Below are positions 42,842-49,041 of a DNA stretch of 64,000 nt, piece after piece. This DNA comes from a virus: the IMG/VR virus record IMGVR_UViG_3300022752_000019, positions 100,604 through 164,603 of that record, one strand, 5' to 3'. Below the pieces are notes generated by a model. The model saw nothing but the letters and a program-made list of their open reading frames with translations. It was not told the origin of the DNA and did not search any database. How positions within the stretch are numbered: position 1 is the first letter of the stretch; each line of letters opens with the position of its first letter. Position numbers and translations under genes: made by a program.

Positions 42842-42927
42842 TCCTGGATGGTGGAACGGTAGACACAGGGACCTTAAAAGTCCCTTCCCGATTGGGAGTG
42901 CCGGTTCGAGTCCGGTTCCAGGAACCA
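42842..42927 (+). tRNA. tRNA-Leu(UAA)
   Basis: Class II, 86 nt. Acceptor TCCTGGA/TCCAGGA, discriminator A, encoded CCA. Anticodon loop CTTAAAA reads TAA. Confidence 0.94.
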
Positions 42928-42951
42928 AAAATGAGTAGAAAGCGTCATAAG
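42923..42951 (+). promoter_or_regulatory. Promoter of the GTCATAA class
   Basis: CCAAAA, about 17-nt spacer, GTCATAAG at 42944-42951, before the 75-aa gene at 42972. Confidence 0.48.
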
Positions 42952-42971
42952 GCAAGTGGAGGGACTCATAG

Positions 42972-43199
42972 ATGAAGATGCTTCAGGTTCATGTCATCGC
43001 GAAGTTGGATGACGGGGATTTCGGATACTATCCGGTCGTCCTGCCGCCCAACCTCATCGACACGGCGAAGACCTCGGCCAGCATGGACGGGGGAACGACC
43101 CTCGTCCTGGTCAACGGGAACACCCTCTGGGTCGACGAGCCCTGGTCGGACATCATGGAGGACTGCGGACTCGATCCGTACGCCATCATGGAAGAGTAG
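42972..43199 (+). CDS. Small acidic protein, unknown
   Basis: A 75-aa protein with SD GGAGGGACTC. Beta-rich then acidic (TTLVLVNGNTLWVDEPWSDI, CGLDPYAIMEE). Lies between tRNA-Leu and tRNA-Ser. Unknown. Confidence 0.7.
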   Translation: MKMLQVHVIAKLDDGDFGYYPVVLPPNLIDTAKTSASMDGGTTLVLVNGNTLWVDEPWSDIMEDCGLDPYAIMEE

Positions 43200-43214
43200 T
43201 AGAAGTAGATACAG

Positions 43215-43304
43215 GGAAGTGTGGCCGAGCGGCTTAAGGCTCCGGTCTTGAAAACCGGCGTCCCCGAAAGGGGACCGTGGGTTCGAATCCCACCGCTTCC
43301 TCCA
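43215..43304 (+). tRNA. tRNA-Ser(UGA)
   Basis: Class II, 90 nt with a long variable arm (TCCCC GAAA GGGGA). Acceptor GGAAGTG/CGCTTCC, encoded CCA, but discriminator U where G is usual for serine. Anticodon loop CTTGAAA reads TGA. Confidence 0.92.
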
Positions 43305-43321
43305 CCTCTTAGGAGAGAAAG

Positions 43322-43612
43322 ATGAAGGACAGCACCAAGGGCCGCGAGGCCCGCAAGAACCAGCAGCTGCGTCGCGCCCGCAAGGCGTTGCGTCACGCCG
43401 AGAAGCGCAAGGCCAGCCGTGTCGTCGTGGGTCGGATCAAGGACCACATCGCCGCCGTCGAGGCGGGCAAGGCCCCGGGCCCCAACTTCGATCGCAAGGG
43501 TCGCCGGGACGCAGCCCTCGCTGCGGCTGAGAAGTCCAAGGAGGCGCGGCGTGCCGCGCAGGCTCCCATCGTCGTCCAGGCAGCGGATGGCAAGATCTCG
43601 GAAGTGAAGTGA
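43322..43612 (+). CDS. Small highly basic protein, unknown
   Basis: A 96-aa Lys/Arg/Ala-rich helical protein (EARKNQQLRRARKALRHAEK) with SD AGGAGAG. Composition suggests nucleic-acid or ribosome binding. It lies between two tRNAs, so an RNA-related role is possible but unproven. Confidence 0.7.
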   Translation: MKDSTKGREARKNQQLRRARKALRHAEKRKASRVVVGRIKDHIAAVEAGKAPGPNFDRKGRRDAALAAAEKSKEARRAAQAPIVVQAADGKISEVK

Positions 43613-43618
43613 TTCTAT

Positions 43619-43693
43619 AGCCGCATAGCTCAGCGGGAGAGCGGCGCCTTTACACGGCGCGGGTCGGGGGTTCGAATCCCTCTGCGGCTACCA
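43619..43693 (+). tRNA. tRNA-Val(UAC)
   Basis: Acceptor AGCCGCA/TGCGGCT, discriminator A, encoded CCA. Anticodon loop TTTACAC reads TAC. Confidence 0.94.
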
Positions 43694-43783
43694 TTACCTT
43701 CCGGGGTGTCAGGAGAACCGGGCCTGGGGATGAGCAGTGACGCGAGAGTCCTCTCAAGTGGGGTGGCTGAAGCCCCACACTTT

Positions 43784-43859
<76 letters not shown>

Positions 43860-43917
43860 TCTTGTACGCGAAGGTGCCCATGATCTTTCTTTTCGCTGCG
43901 TTTAACCGGAGGTAATC

Positions 43918-44451
43918 ATGCAGGTTGCTGATTATAAGTGTACGATGGATGCTATTCAAAGCACCAGGAGAGCACTGGAAGATCTGGAAGGGCGTCTCTC
44001 CCGAGTCAAGGCATACCTCGACGACAAGGGCGACATTGTCGCGGTGGTCGACGGCCCCTCAGTCACCTTCCGAGACACGGAGGTCTCGTTCGACCTCCTA
44101 CGCCGCGTCTACCACGGAATGCTGCCGGAGGACACGTCCGAGGCGCGGACGGAGAAACCTCCCGCAAAGACCGAGAAGGTCGCGGAGTCCTTCATCAACG
44201 ACCCGATCTCAGATCTGCTGTTCGCACGGGAGTGGGCCGCCAAGTGGGTCCAGCCCGACCGCAAACTGCGATTCAGCGATCCCTCCGGGGATCCCGCACA
44301 GCAGTACACCATCCCGATCACATCTGGATGGATGGAGCGGCAAAAGGTCAGCCGCTTGTCTGCGAACCAAAAGGTGACGCAGGTGGCCGTGCTCAGTCCG
44401 TACGGTGTCGTACTCGCGTCCGCCAAGTTCGGCGGCAAAAAGAAGGCGTGA
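43918..44451 (+). CDS. Protein downstream of the tRNA cluster, unknown
   Basis: A 177-aa protein with strong SD (CCGGAGGTAATC). N-terminal coiled-coil (STRRALEDLEGRLSRVKAYL), central linker rich in Lys/Glu/Pro, C-terminal beta domain ending in GGKKKA. Terminated by a strong hairpin. No family was recognised. Confidence 0.74.
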   Translation: MQVADYKCTMDAIQSTRRALEDLEGRLSRVKAYLDDKGDIVAVVDGPSVTFRDTEVSFDLLRRVYHGMLPEDTSEARTEKPPAKTEKVAESFINDPISDLLFAREWAAKWVQPDRKLRFSDPSGDPAQQYTIPITSGWMERQKVSRLSANQKVTQVAVLSPYGVVLASAKFGGKKKA

Positions 44452-44456
44452 ATAAG

Positions 44457-44491
44457 GTGGCAGATTCCGATCCGGGATCTGTCACTTTTTT
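44457..44491 (+). terminator. Intrinsic terminator
   Basis: A 13-bp stem (GTGGCAGATTCCG with CGGGATCTGTCAC, two G-U pairs) followed by six T. Confidence 0.9.
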
Positions 44492-44501
44492 AGCACATAG
44501 A

Positions 44502-44732
44502 TCACGCCTCGATTCGAATGGGCGGGACCATGAACTGGGGGATGTCTTCTTCCTCGCCGCGTGATGCGGTGTAGTTCATCAGCACCATGATGACTTCCAA
44601 AAGCGCCTCGTCATGTACGACGATAACGGCGGATTCTCCTGACTTGCCAACGTAGAAGACCGCGTCGTCCTCCTCGTGGTAGTCCAGCAACATGCTTACT
44701 GCATCCAAGGTCTTCTTAGTCGGGCGTGCCAT
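44502..44732 (-). CDS. Small acidic protein, unknown
   Basis: A 76-aa protein from ATG 44732 (SD AGGGTGAAC). Pattern TLDAVSMLLDYHEEDDAVFY then VIVVHDEALLEVIMVLMNY. Overlaps the previous gene by 17 nt. Unknown. Confidence 0.7.
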   Translation of the reverse strand: MARPTKKTLDAVSMLLDYHEEDDAVFYVGKSGESAVIVVHDEALLEVIMVLMNYTASRGEEEDIPQFMVPPIRIEA

Positions 44733-45015
44733 GTTCACCCTTCGAAACAGTCAGATGGATTGCAAGGTCCAGCTCGTCGAGGATCTTCTGCTCGACGGAT
44801 AGATGTCTAAGCGCAGACCTCGCCGCCATCGCGCGCGCGACCATCTGGACTTTCCTTTCGTAGTCAGTCTCTTGTTTCGCAAGAAGCATGAAGCTCACAT
44901 ACCGCTTTGCCCACCTCTGCACAGCGCGCGACTCGTAAACTTCAGGATCGCGCGCAAGTAACGGGGCTAAGATGGCGGCAGTCACTTGAACAATCGGGCG
45001 AAGCAATCCTATCAC
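44716..45015 (-). CDS. Small helical protein, unknown
   Basis: A 99-aa protein with GTG start 45015 and GGAG 7 nt upstream. Helical, with a mildly hydrophobic N-terminus (IGLLRPIVQVTAAILAPLLA) and a basic middle. The start sits inside a TGATAGGA motif. Unknown. Confidence 0.68.
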   Translation of the reverse strand: MIGLLRPIVQVTAAILAPLLARDPEVYESRAVQRWAKRYVSFMLLAKQETDYERKVQMVARAMAARSALRHLSVEQKILDELDLAIHLTVSKGEHGTPD

Positions 45016-45035
45016 GGAGTTCTCCAGCTAAAAGA

Positions 45036-45071
45036 AAGGGCGCCCTTCGGCAGAAGAGCGCCCTTCTTTTT
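45036..45071 (-). terminator. Bidirectional intrinsic terminator
   Basis: AAGGGCGC pairs with GCGCCCTT around a 14-nt loop; T-rich tracts follow on both strands. Terminates the minus-strand 170-aa gene. Confidence 0.75.
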
Positions 45072-45582
45072 AGCACACAATGTAGGGCAGGGTTCGGTAC
45101 TCGTGGAACCACTGCGGAACACAATCTTTCGGGTAGCGGATGTTGGGCTTGGACGCATAGTACCTGCGGTAGCTATCTACGATCGTTCTGCCCTTGTATT
45201 CCTCCGGCATGCAAAGCGGTAGAGGTGTGCTGGCACTCAGGTCAAATCGACTCGGGTCGAAGATGTCTGCGCAGCGATCCAAGACCGACTGACACTTGTG
45301 CGGGCGACGAAACCTGCGCGAGAACTCCGCAATCATCTCTTCGCAGTGCGTAGCAAGTGCCGCCCAGTTGTCGGAACTTGCGCTGGCCCAAAGCGTCGAC
45401 GGATGTTTGTGGTGGCAGCTTTTGAACGGCGCCACCTGAAAGCCGTGCTGAGCGTTGAGCACGGTACACAACATCTGGCATGACTCGAGGATCATCTTGT
45501 TGACACGAAGATTGTCCTGGCTCCGTGCCGATGCCTCCCAATCAATCTCGTTTCCAACTCCCTCAATGGCAAAGATATTCAT
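45070..45582 (-). CDS. Conserved phage protein (KMILES / HPSTLW / YRRYY type)
   Basis: A 170-aa protein from ATG 45582 (SD GGAGGGACT). VNKMILESCQMLCTVLNAQH, HHKHPSTLWASASSDNWAAL and IVDSYRRYYASKPNIRY are conserved landmarks of a widespread phage family that I recall only as uncharacterised. Several His/Cys could bind metal. Tentative DNA-related roles have been suggested for such proteins, but I cannot support one here. Confidence 0.72.
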   Translation of the reverse strand: MNIFAIEGVGNEIDWEASARSQDNLRVNKMILESCQMLCTVLNAQHGFQVAPFKSCHHKHPSTLWASASSDNWAALATHCEEMIAEFSRRFRRPHKCQSVLDRCADIFDPSRFDLSASTPLPLCMPEEYKGRTIVDSYRRYYASKPNIRYPKDCVPQWFHEYRTLPYIVC

Positions 45583-45598
45583 AGTCCCTCCGAGGGAC

Positions 45599-45886
45599 TT
45601 ATGACGCCTTCTCGCGCTCCTCTGCACGAAGGAGCTGAGACTCAATCAGCGCCAGTCGCTTATCGAGAGAGCCGAGTGCGCGCGCAATCGACTTGGCTTC
45701 CTCTTGCTGATTCTGGATCAACATGTCAATTTGGGCAAGGTGGCGGTCGCCGAATCGCTCGATTAGCGGTACGACGTGGTTGACAACGATCCACCCCGAC
45801 CCGAGAACGACGATGAGAAGAACCAGGACTGCCGCACCCGGGCCCGCCAAATAGGGGGCAAGGATGGAAACGGTTTCGCTGCTCAT
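45599..45886 (-). CDS. Single-TM coiled-coil protein, holin-like candidate
   Basis: A 95-aa protein. One membrane segment at ~15-38 (GAAVLVLLIVVLGSGWIVVN) and a C-terminal coiled coil (SIARALGSLDKRLALIESQL). Small TM proteins near an endolysin often act in lysis, but topology alone cannot separate holin, spanin or unrelated membrane proteins. Confidence 0.62.
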   Translation of the reverse strand: MSSETVSILAPYLAGPGAAVLVLLIVVLGSGWIVVNHVVPLIERFGDRHLAQIDMLIQNQQEEAKSIARALGSLDKRLALIESQLLRAEEREKAS

Positions 45887-46007
45887 CTGGACGCCCTCGT
45901 AAGTAGTACACTGAGCCTGTTATAGTAGAGAACCTCGATCCTGTCCACCTCCGCAACAAGTCCGTACCGCTGGGAATAGGGCTCCAACAACGCTGGTGAA
46001 TGCTGAA

Positions 46008-46223
46008 ATGGAATGTCCGCAGTGCCTCGGCAAAACTCGCGTGCTTGAGACTCGTAAGGGCGAGACATACAGCGCGTGGGTCAATCGGTTTCGAGAAGAT
46101 TGGCCTGATCTCGTCTACCGTCGTCGCCAGTGCTTCAAGTGCGACTTCAAGTTTGGCACGGTAGAACTGCCGATTGAGGACGTAAAAGAGATCGCAAAAG
46201 GGCCGTCCACGGACGGGAGCTAA
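46008..46223 (+). CDS. NrdR-like zinc-ribbon protein
   Basis: A 71-aa protein. MECPQCLGKTRVLETR... VYRRRQCFKCDFKFGTVEL follows the CPxC / RRRxCxxC layout of the NrdR zinc ribbon, without the ATP-cone domain. It may bind DNA as a small regulator. ATG 46008 or an in-frame GTG 45996 could start it; neither SD is strong. Confidence 0.68.
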   Translation: MECPQCLGKTRVLETRKGETYSAWVNRFREDWPDLVYRRRQCFKCDFKFGTVELPIEDVKEIAKGPSTDGS

Positions 46224-46236
46224 GAAGGGCCGTAGC

Positions 46237-46268
46237 CCAGAAGCCCCGCCTATTGGCGGGGCTTCTGG
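46237..46268. terminator. Hairpin between convergent genes
   Basis: CCAGAAGCCCCGCC-TATT-GGCGGGGCTTCTGG, a perfect 14-bp stem. It also encodes the last codons and stop of the minus-strand membrane gene. Confidence 0.75.
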
Positions 46269-46408
46269 AACCACGGGCCGATGGAGGCGATCATCGCCCC
46301 CATCGCGGCTCCTCCAAGGGGACCGACGTTGCACCAAGGTGCGACGTCGCTGAACATGGCGGCAAAGCCGCCGAGGGCAATAAGCCCTCCCAGAATGTAG
46401 AACATCAT
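46250..46408 (-). CDS. Small membrane protein
   Basis: A 52-aa protein from ATG 46408 (SD CTGGAGGGAAC). Two hydrophobic segments (FYILGGLIALGGFAAMF; GGAAMGAMIASIGPW). Expressed from the minus-strand promoter at 46460-46490. Unknown; a lysis or superinfection role is possible. Confidence 0.7.
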   Translation of the reverse strand: MMFYILGGLIALGGFAAMFSDVAPWCNVGPLGGAAMGAMIASIGPWFQKPRQ

Positions 46409-46459
46409 GTTCCCTCCAGGAACAAGAAGAAACACCGGGATTGGCTTTCCTCTAACTCT

Positions 46460-46490
46460 ATTATGACCCGAACTGTGTTCTTTTTCACAA
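46460..46490 (-). promoter_or_regulatory. Minus-strand promoter of the TAAA/GTCATAAT class
   Basis: On the minus strand: TGAAAA, about 17-nt spacer, GGTCATAAT (hexamer at 46465-46460). AGGAA/TTCCT can pair just downstream at the RNA 5' end. Confidence 0.6.
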
Positions 46491-46513
46491 GTTAATTTTT
46501 TAGTCACGACCAC

Positions 46514-46539
46514 GGGGAGGGGCCCGAAGGCCCCTCCCC
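46514..46539 (-). terminator. UUCG-loop hairpin (minus strand)
   Basis: GGGGAGGGGCC-TTCG-GGCCCCTCCCC read on the minus strand, an 11-bp stem after the 27-aa mini-gene. Confidence 0.65.
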
Positions 46540-46560
46540 CAAGCGCAGTCGGTCTCCAGA

Positions 46561-46644
46561 TCAGTCGATCGAGAGGTCGATCCAGCAGCCGAGGTCGAAG
46601 AGGACATCGTCCCCCTCATCGACTCTACTGGTAGCGGCCGCCAT
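46561..46644 (-). CDS. 27-aa mini-gene
   Basis: ATG 46644 to TGA 46561, sequence MAAATSRVDEGDDVLFDLGC then WIDLSID. GGAG lies about 9 nt upstream. It is framed by its own GTCATAAT promoter, a leader hairpin (CCAGG/CCTGG) and a UUCG hairpin, so it is likely to be expressed despite its size. Acidic; function unknown. Confidence 0.6.
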   Translation of the reverse strand: MAAATSRVDEGDDVLFDLGCWIDLSID

Positions 46645-46710
46645 TTTGAACACTCCAACACCAGGCTGCCGCACGGGTGTGCAGCACAGTTATTTTCCTG
46701 GCTTATGTAT

Positions 46711-46738
46711 ATTATGACGTTTTTTACTGGATTTTTAC
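46711..46738 (-). promoter_or_regulatory. Minus-strand promoter of the TAAA/GTCATAAT class
   Basis: GTAAAA, about 17-nt spacer, CGTCATAAT on the minus strand (hexamer 46716-46711). Drives the 27-aa mini-gene. Confidence 0.6.
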
Positions 46739-46741
46739 GAC

Positions 46742-47023
46742 CTACGCCAATCGCAGATCGTAGTCATTCGCCATCGCAAACGCGAGGCCGTATGTGTCCA
46801 CCATCGGATCGGTGCCGGCGACAGTGGTGCGAAGCACTACCGCGCGCAAGATCCGCTCGCGCTCAGTTTCGGGAGCGCGGCGCCAGTACTCCTGCGCATA
46901 CTCAGGGAACCCCTGGAACGCGACGTAGCCGTAAAGAACCTCGGGCGGAGCCTGAAGCAGGCCCCCACTTTCGATCTTCTCCCACATGGAGTTGGGCAAC
47001 TCCATTTCAATCGTGATCAGCAT
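46742..47023 (-). CDS. Small protein, unknown
   Basis: A 93-aa protein with SD GGGAGGTAGC. Acidic, alpha/beta (LITIEMELPNSMWEKIESGG, EYAQEYWRRAPETERERILR). Its promoter-like GGTCACAATATAC lies at 47040-47052 on the minus strand. Unknown. Confidence 0.72.
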   Translation of the reverse strand: MLITIEMELPNSMWEKIESGGLLQAPPEVLYGYVAFQGFPEYAQEYWRRAPETERERILRAVVLRTTVAGTDPMVDTYGLAFAMANDYDLRLA

Positions 47024-47043
47024 GCTACCTCCCGTTCAAGTAT

Positions 47044-47072
47044 ATTGTGACCTCGTTCGTCCCATAATTTCG
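47044..47072 (-). promoter_or_regulatory. Minus-strand promoter, variant
   Basis: GGTCACAAT on the minus strand (hexamer 47049-47044), with CGAAAT about 17 nt upstream. Weaker match to the class. Confidence 0.4.
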
Positions 47073-47098
47073 TGATAGGATGGAGGTCAGGAGATTCC

Positions 47099-47158
47099 AT
47101 GATCGAAGAAGTCCTTCGCGCGTTCGATGAGTTACTCAGGGCACAGAAGCGTAGATAG
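47099..47158 (+). CDS. 19-aa mini-gene
   Basis: ATG 47099 to TAG 47158, MIEEVLRAFDELLRAQKRR, an amphipathic helix with SD AGGAG. Lies just upstream of the endolysin gene (18 nt), so it may be a leader peptide coupling its translation. CATAAT at 47063-47068 could be its promoter. Confidence 0.5.
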   Translation: MIEEVLRAFDELLRAQKRR

Positions 47159-47175
47159 CACTTGATGGAGGTCCC

Positions 47176-47964
47176 GTGATCCCGCTCGTTTCCGTCCACG
47201 ACTCAGTCTTGTCTTCCTATGACACCGCTGGGAAGACAGGCGGCCCTCGCGCAAATCTGCGCCCGCTGTCGAAGCTGGGGAAGATTGGCGTCGCGCACCC
47301 CGGCGCGGCTTTGCAACTGAAAGTTCTCCACGATGCAGTGCTTGCTGCGGGAGGAGACTTTCGTGTGACCGAGTGCCATCGAGACTTCGCCACTCAGAAG
47401 GCAGCAAGGGACAAGTACGATGCCTGGGTGCGCGCAGGGAAGCCGAAGCCTGGATCTGCGCAGTTTGATGCGCGCACGATGAAGGCTGCCTTTGTCGCGG
47501 CACCCGGCCGATCGATGCACAACGCCGGTCGTGCGATCGACATCCATGTCGGCATGCTGAACTTCCCGGCAATCGCAAAAGACAAGCAGCTGGACAAGAT
47601 GTGGGAGATTGCCCGTCCGCTTGGCTGGGAGCCGGTCATTCGCTCAGCCGACGAGGGCGCATCTGAGGCGTGGCACTTTGATTGGTGGGGAGACCTCTCC
47701 GGTGTTCTTCGTCGTCTCGGCTACGAACAGGCGGCGCTGTGCGGTGCAATCCTCGTCGGTCATGGCGACCTGTCGAACTACGATGCCAAGGTTCAGGCGC
47801 TTCTCTCTCGCGCAGGCTACGACATCGGCAAGATCGATGGGGTTGCCGGCAGACAGACCCAAAACGCTCTCCAGCTTGCGCTGGGACGTTCGGACGTAGA
47901 CCGCGTTCTTCAGTCCAGAGATGAGGGTGTTCTGACCACGCTACTTGGTCTGAACGCAGGCTGA
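47176..47964 (+). CDS. Endolysin: M15-type peptidase with C-terminal peptidoglycan-binding domain
   Basis: A 262-aa protein with GTG start and SD GGAGG. The catalytic domain (~40-175) has S113-M-H115-x-x-G-x-A-x-D122 and H167 in EAWHFDW, the Zn site of VanY/L-Ala-D-Glu-type peptidases. Residues ~200-240 (AKVQALLSRAGYDIGKIDGV) fit a PG_binding_1 repeat. It would cleave peptide cross-links at lysis. No signal peptide, so it needs a holin. The spanin-like pair is convergent just downstream. Confidence 0.88.
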   Translation: MIPLVSVHDSVLSSYDTAGKTGGPRANLRPLSKLGKIGVAHPGAALQLKVLHDAVLAAGGDFRVTECHRDFATQKAARDKYDAWVRAGKPKPGSAQFDARTMKAAFVAAPGRSMHNAGRAIDIHVGMLNFPAIAKDKQLDKMWEIARPLGWEPVIRSADEGASEAWHFDWWGDLSGVLRRLGYEQAALCGAILVGHGDLSNYDAKVQALLSRAGYDIGKIDGVAGRQTQNALQLALGRSDVDRVLQSRDEGVLTTLLGLNAG

Positions 47965-48174
47965 GTGTTCTTTCCTGAGAGTCTCCAACTCCTTCTCTAA
48001 GTAGGCGTTGCGGGCTCTCAGGATCTCTATCTCTGCCTGAAAAACCTCGATGATGGCGTCGTGATAATCCGCATGCGGCGCGGGACGTAAAGTCTCATAC
48101 TTATCGATGAGCGTCTTGACGGTCTCGACCTTACTCTCTTTTGCAAACGCGGCGACAAGCAGTAGCGCGATCAT
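47941..48174 (-). CDS. Small exported coiled-coil protein, spanin-like candidate
   Basis: A 77-aa protein from ATG 48174 (SD AAGGAGAC). A hydrophobic N-terminus (MIALLLVAAFA) resembles a signal peptide, then a coiled coil (IEILRARNAYLEKELETLRK). No lipobox Cys, so it is not a typical outer-membrane spanin. ATGA overlap with the TM coiled-coil gene. Its 3' end overlaps the endolysin end. Confidence 0.65.
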   Translation of the reverse strand: MIALLLVAAFAKESKVETVKTLIDKYETLRPAPHADYHDAIIEVFQAEIEILRARNAYLEKELETLRKEHSACVQTK

Positions 48175-48440
48175 CGGGTCTCCTTGCACTGGCTCAGTAC
48201 TTCCCGGCAGCCATCAGAGATCTGCTCCAATAGAATAACGCGATCGCTCAACACCTGAAGACGTGATTCCAGGTTGGTTGTGCGCTCCTTGAGCATGGCG
48301 TTTTCTACACGAAGCTGTGTCATCTCTTTGGGTTCGATTGTGAACCCCAATAACGTGCCAGTGCCCATCGCTCCCAGAAGGATCGTCAGCGAGGGGATTA
48401 GCATTTTCGGGTCTTTCAACGTTTTCGGATCCACGTACAT
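48171..48440 (-). CDS. TM coiled-coil protein, inner-membrane spanin-like candidate
   Basis: An 89-aa protein. A TM segment at ~13-35 (MLIPSLTILLGAMGTGTLLG) followed by a coiled coil (VENAMLKERTTNLESRLQVL), the layout of i-spanins. Coupled to the exported coiled-coil gene. The start is uncertain (ATG 48440, TTG 48446 or ATG 48404). Role inferred from topology and the lysis neighbourhood. Confidence 0.62.
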   Translation of the reverse strand: MYVDPKTLKDPKMLIPSLTILLGAMGTGTLLGFTIEPKEMTQLRVENAMLKERTTNLESRLQVLSDRVILLEQISDGCREVLSQCKETR

Positions 48441-48469
48441 CTCCAATTTGGACGGTTTTGCGTCATAAG
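48440..48469 (+). promoter_or_regulatory. Promoter of the GTCATAA class
   Basis: GCGTCATAAG with hexamer at 48464-48469, about 17 nt after CTCCAA. Drives the transglycosylase gene with a very short leader. Confidence 0.48.
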
Positions 48470-48485
48470 AACTGTGGAGGTGAGA

Positions 48486-48944
48486 ATGCGGTTGCTCTCG
48501 TTTGTAGTCTCGTTTAGCGGGACGATGGGGTACATTGTATCCCAGGCACCCCGTCCGGAGGCGCCGATTGTGGTGGGCATCGAGGGGGAAGTTCCCCCTC
48601 TGTGCAGCCTGGCTGCACTCCGCGAACTCGGACTGTCCCAGCCCGAGGTCGTTCTGGTCACCGTCCGGCGGGAAAGCCGGTGTGACCCCAACGCGCTGGG
48701 CGCGATGGGAGAAATCGGCCTCGGCCAGATCCGCTACGAGATCTGGGGCCGCGAACTGAAGGATGCCGGCATCATCAGCCGCAAGTCCGATCTGTGGGAT
48801 CCGCAGGTCAACCTGCGCGCGACAGACTGGATCTTCAGTCAGCTGACCGGAGGGACTCAGGAAAGGTTCCGCCGCTACAACGGGGCGGGGCCGAAGGCCC
48901 GCCAGTACGCGCGGGAACAGCAGCGCGCACTCGAGAGGCTGTGA
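48486..48944 (+). CDS. Lytic transglycosylase (SLT-type)
   Basis: A 152-aa protein from ATG 48486 (SD GGAGGTGAG). A hydrophobic N-terminus (LLSFVVSFSGTMGYIV) is a likely signal or anchor. E63-S64 in RRESRCDPNALGAMG, GLGQI (78-82) and YNGAGPKARQYA are the SLT-fold signatures; E63 is the catalytic acid. It cleaves the glycan backbone of peptidoglycan. It may act in lysis or be exported for local wall opening. Confidence 0.82.
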   Translation: MRLLSFVVSFSGTMGYIVSQAPRPEAPIVVGIEGEVPPLCSLAALRELGLSQPEVVLVTVRRESRCDPNALGAMGEIGLGQIRYEIWGRELKDAGIISRKSDLWDPQVNLRATDWIFSQLTGGTQERFRRYNGAGPKARQYAREQQRALERL

Positions 48945-48949
48945 GCCTG

Positions 48950-48973
48950 GGCCCAGGAGACTGGGCCTTTTTT
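48950..48973 (+). terminator. Intrinsic terminator
   Basis: GGCCCAG-GAGA-CTGGGCC followed by six T. Confidence 0.9.
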
Positions 48974-48977
48974 AGTT

Positions 48978-49006
48978 TGTAAAAACATCTGCATCTCGGG
49001 CATAAC
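48978..49006 (+). promoter_or_regulatory. Promoter, variant of the class
   Basis: GTAAAA, 17-nt spacer, CATAAC at 49001-49006, about 35 nt before the AAA+ ATPase start. Confidence 0.45.
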
Positions 49007-49041
49007 ACCTGTGGGCGATGCTTACGCCCCCGTGAGGACTC

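Noticed and set aside
45883-46068. 61-codon minus-strand frame overlapping the NrdR-like gene
   Set aside because: It overlaps the holin-like start as ATGA, but lacks an SD and is antisense to a recognisable zinc-ribbon protein.
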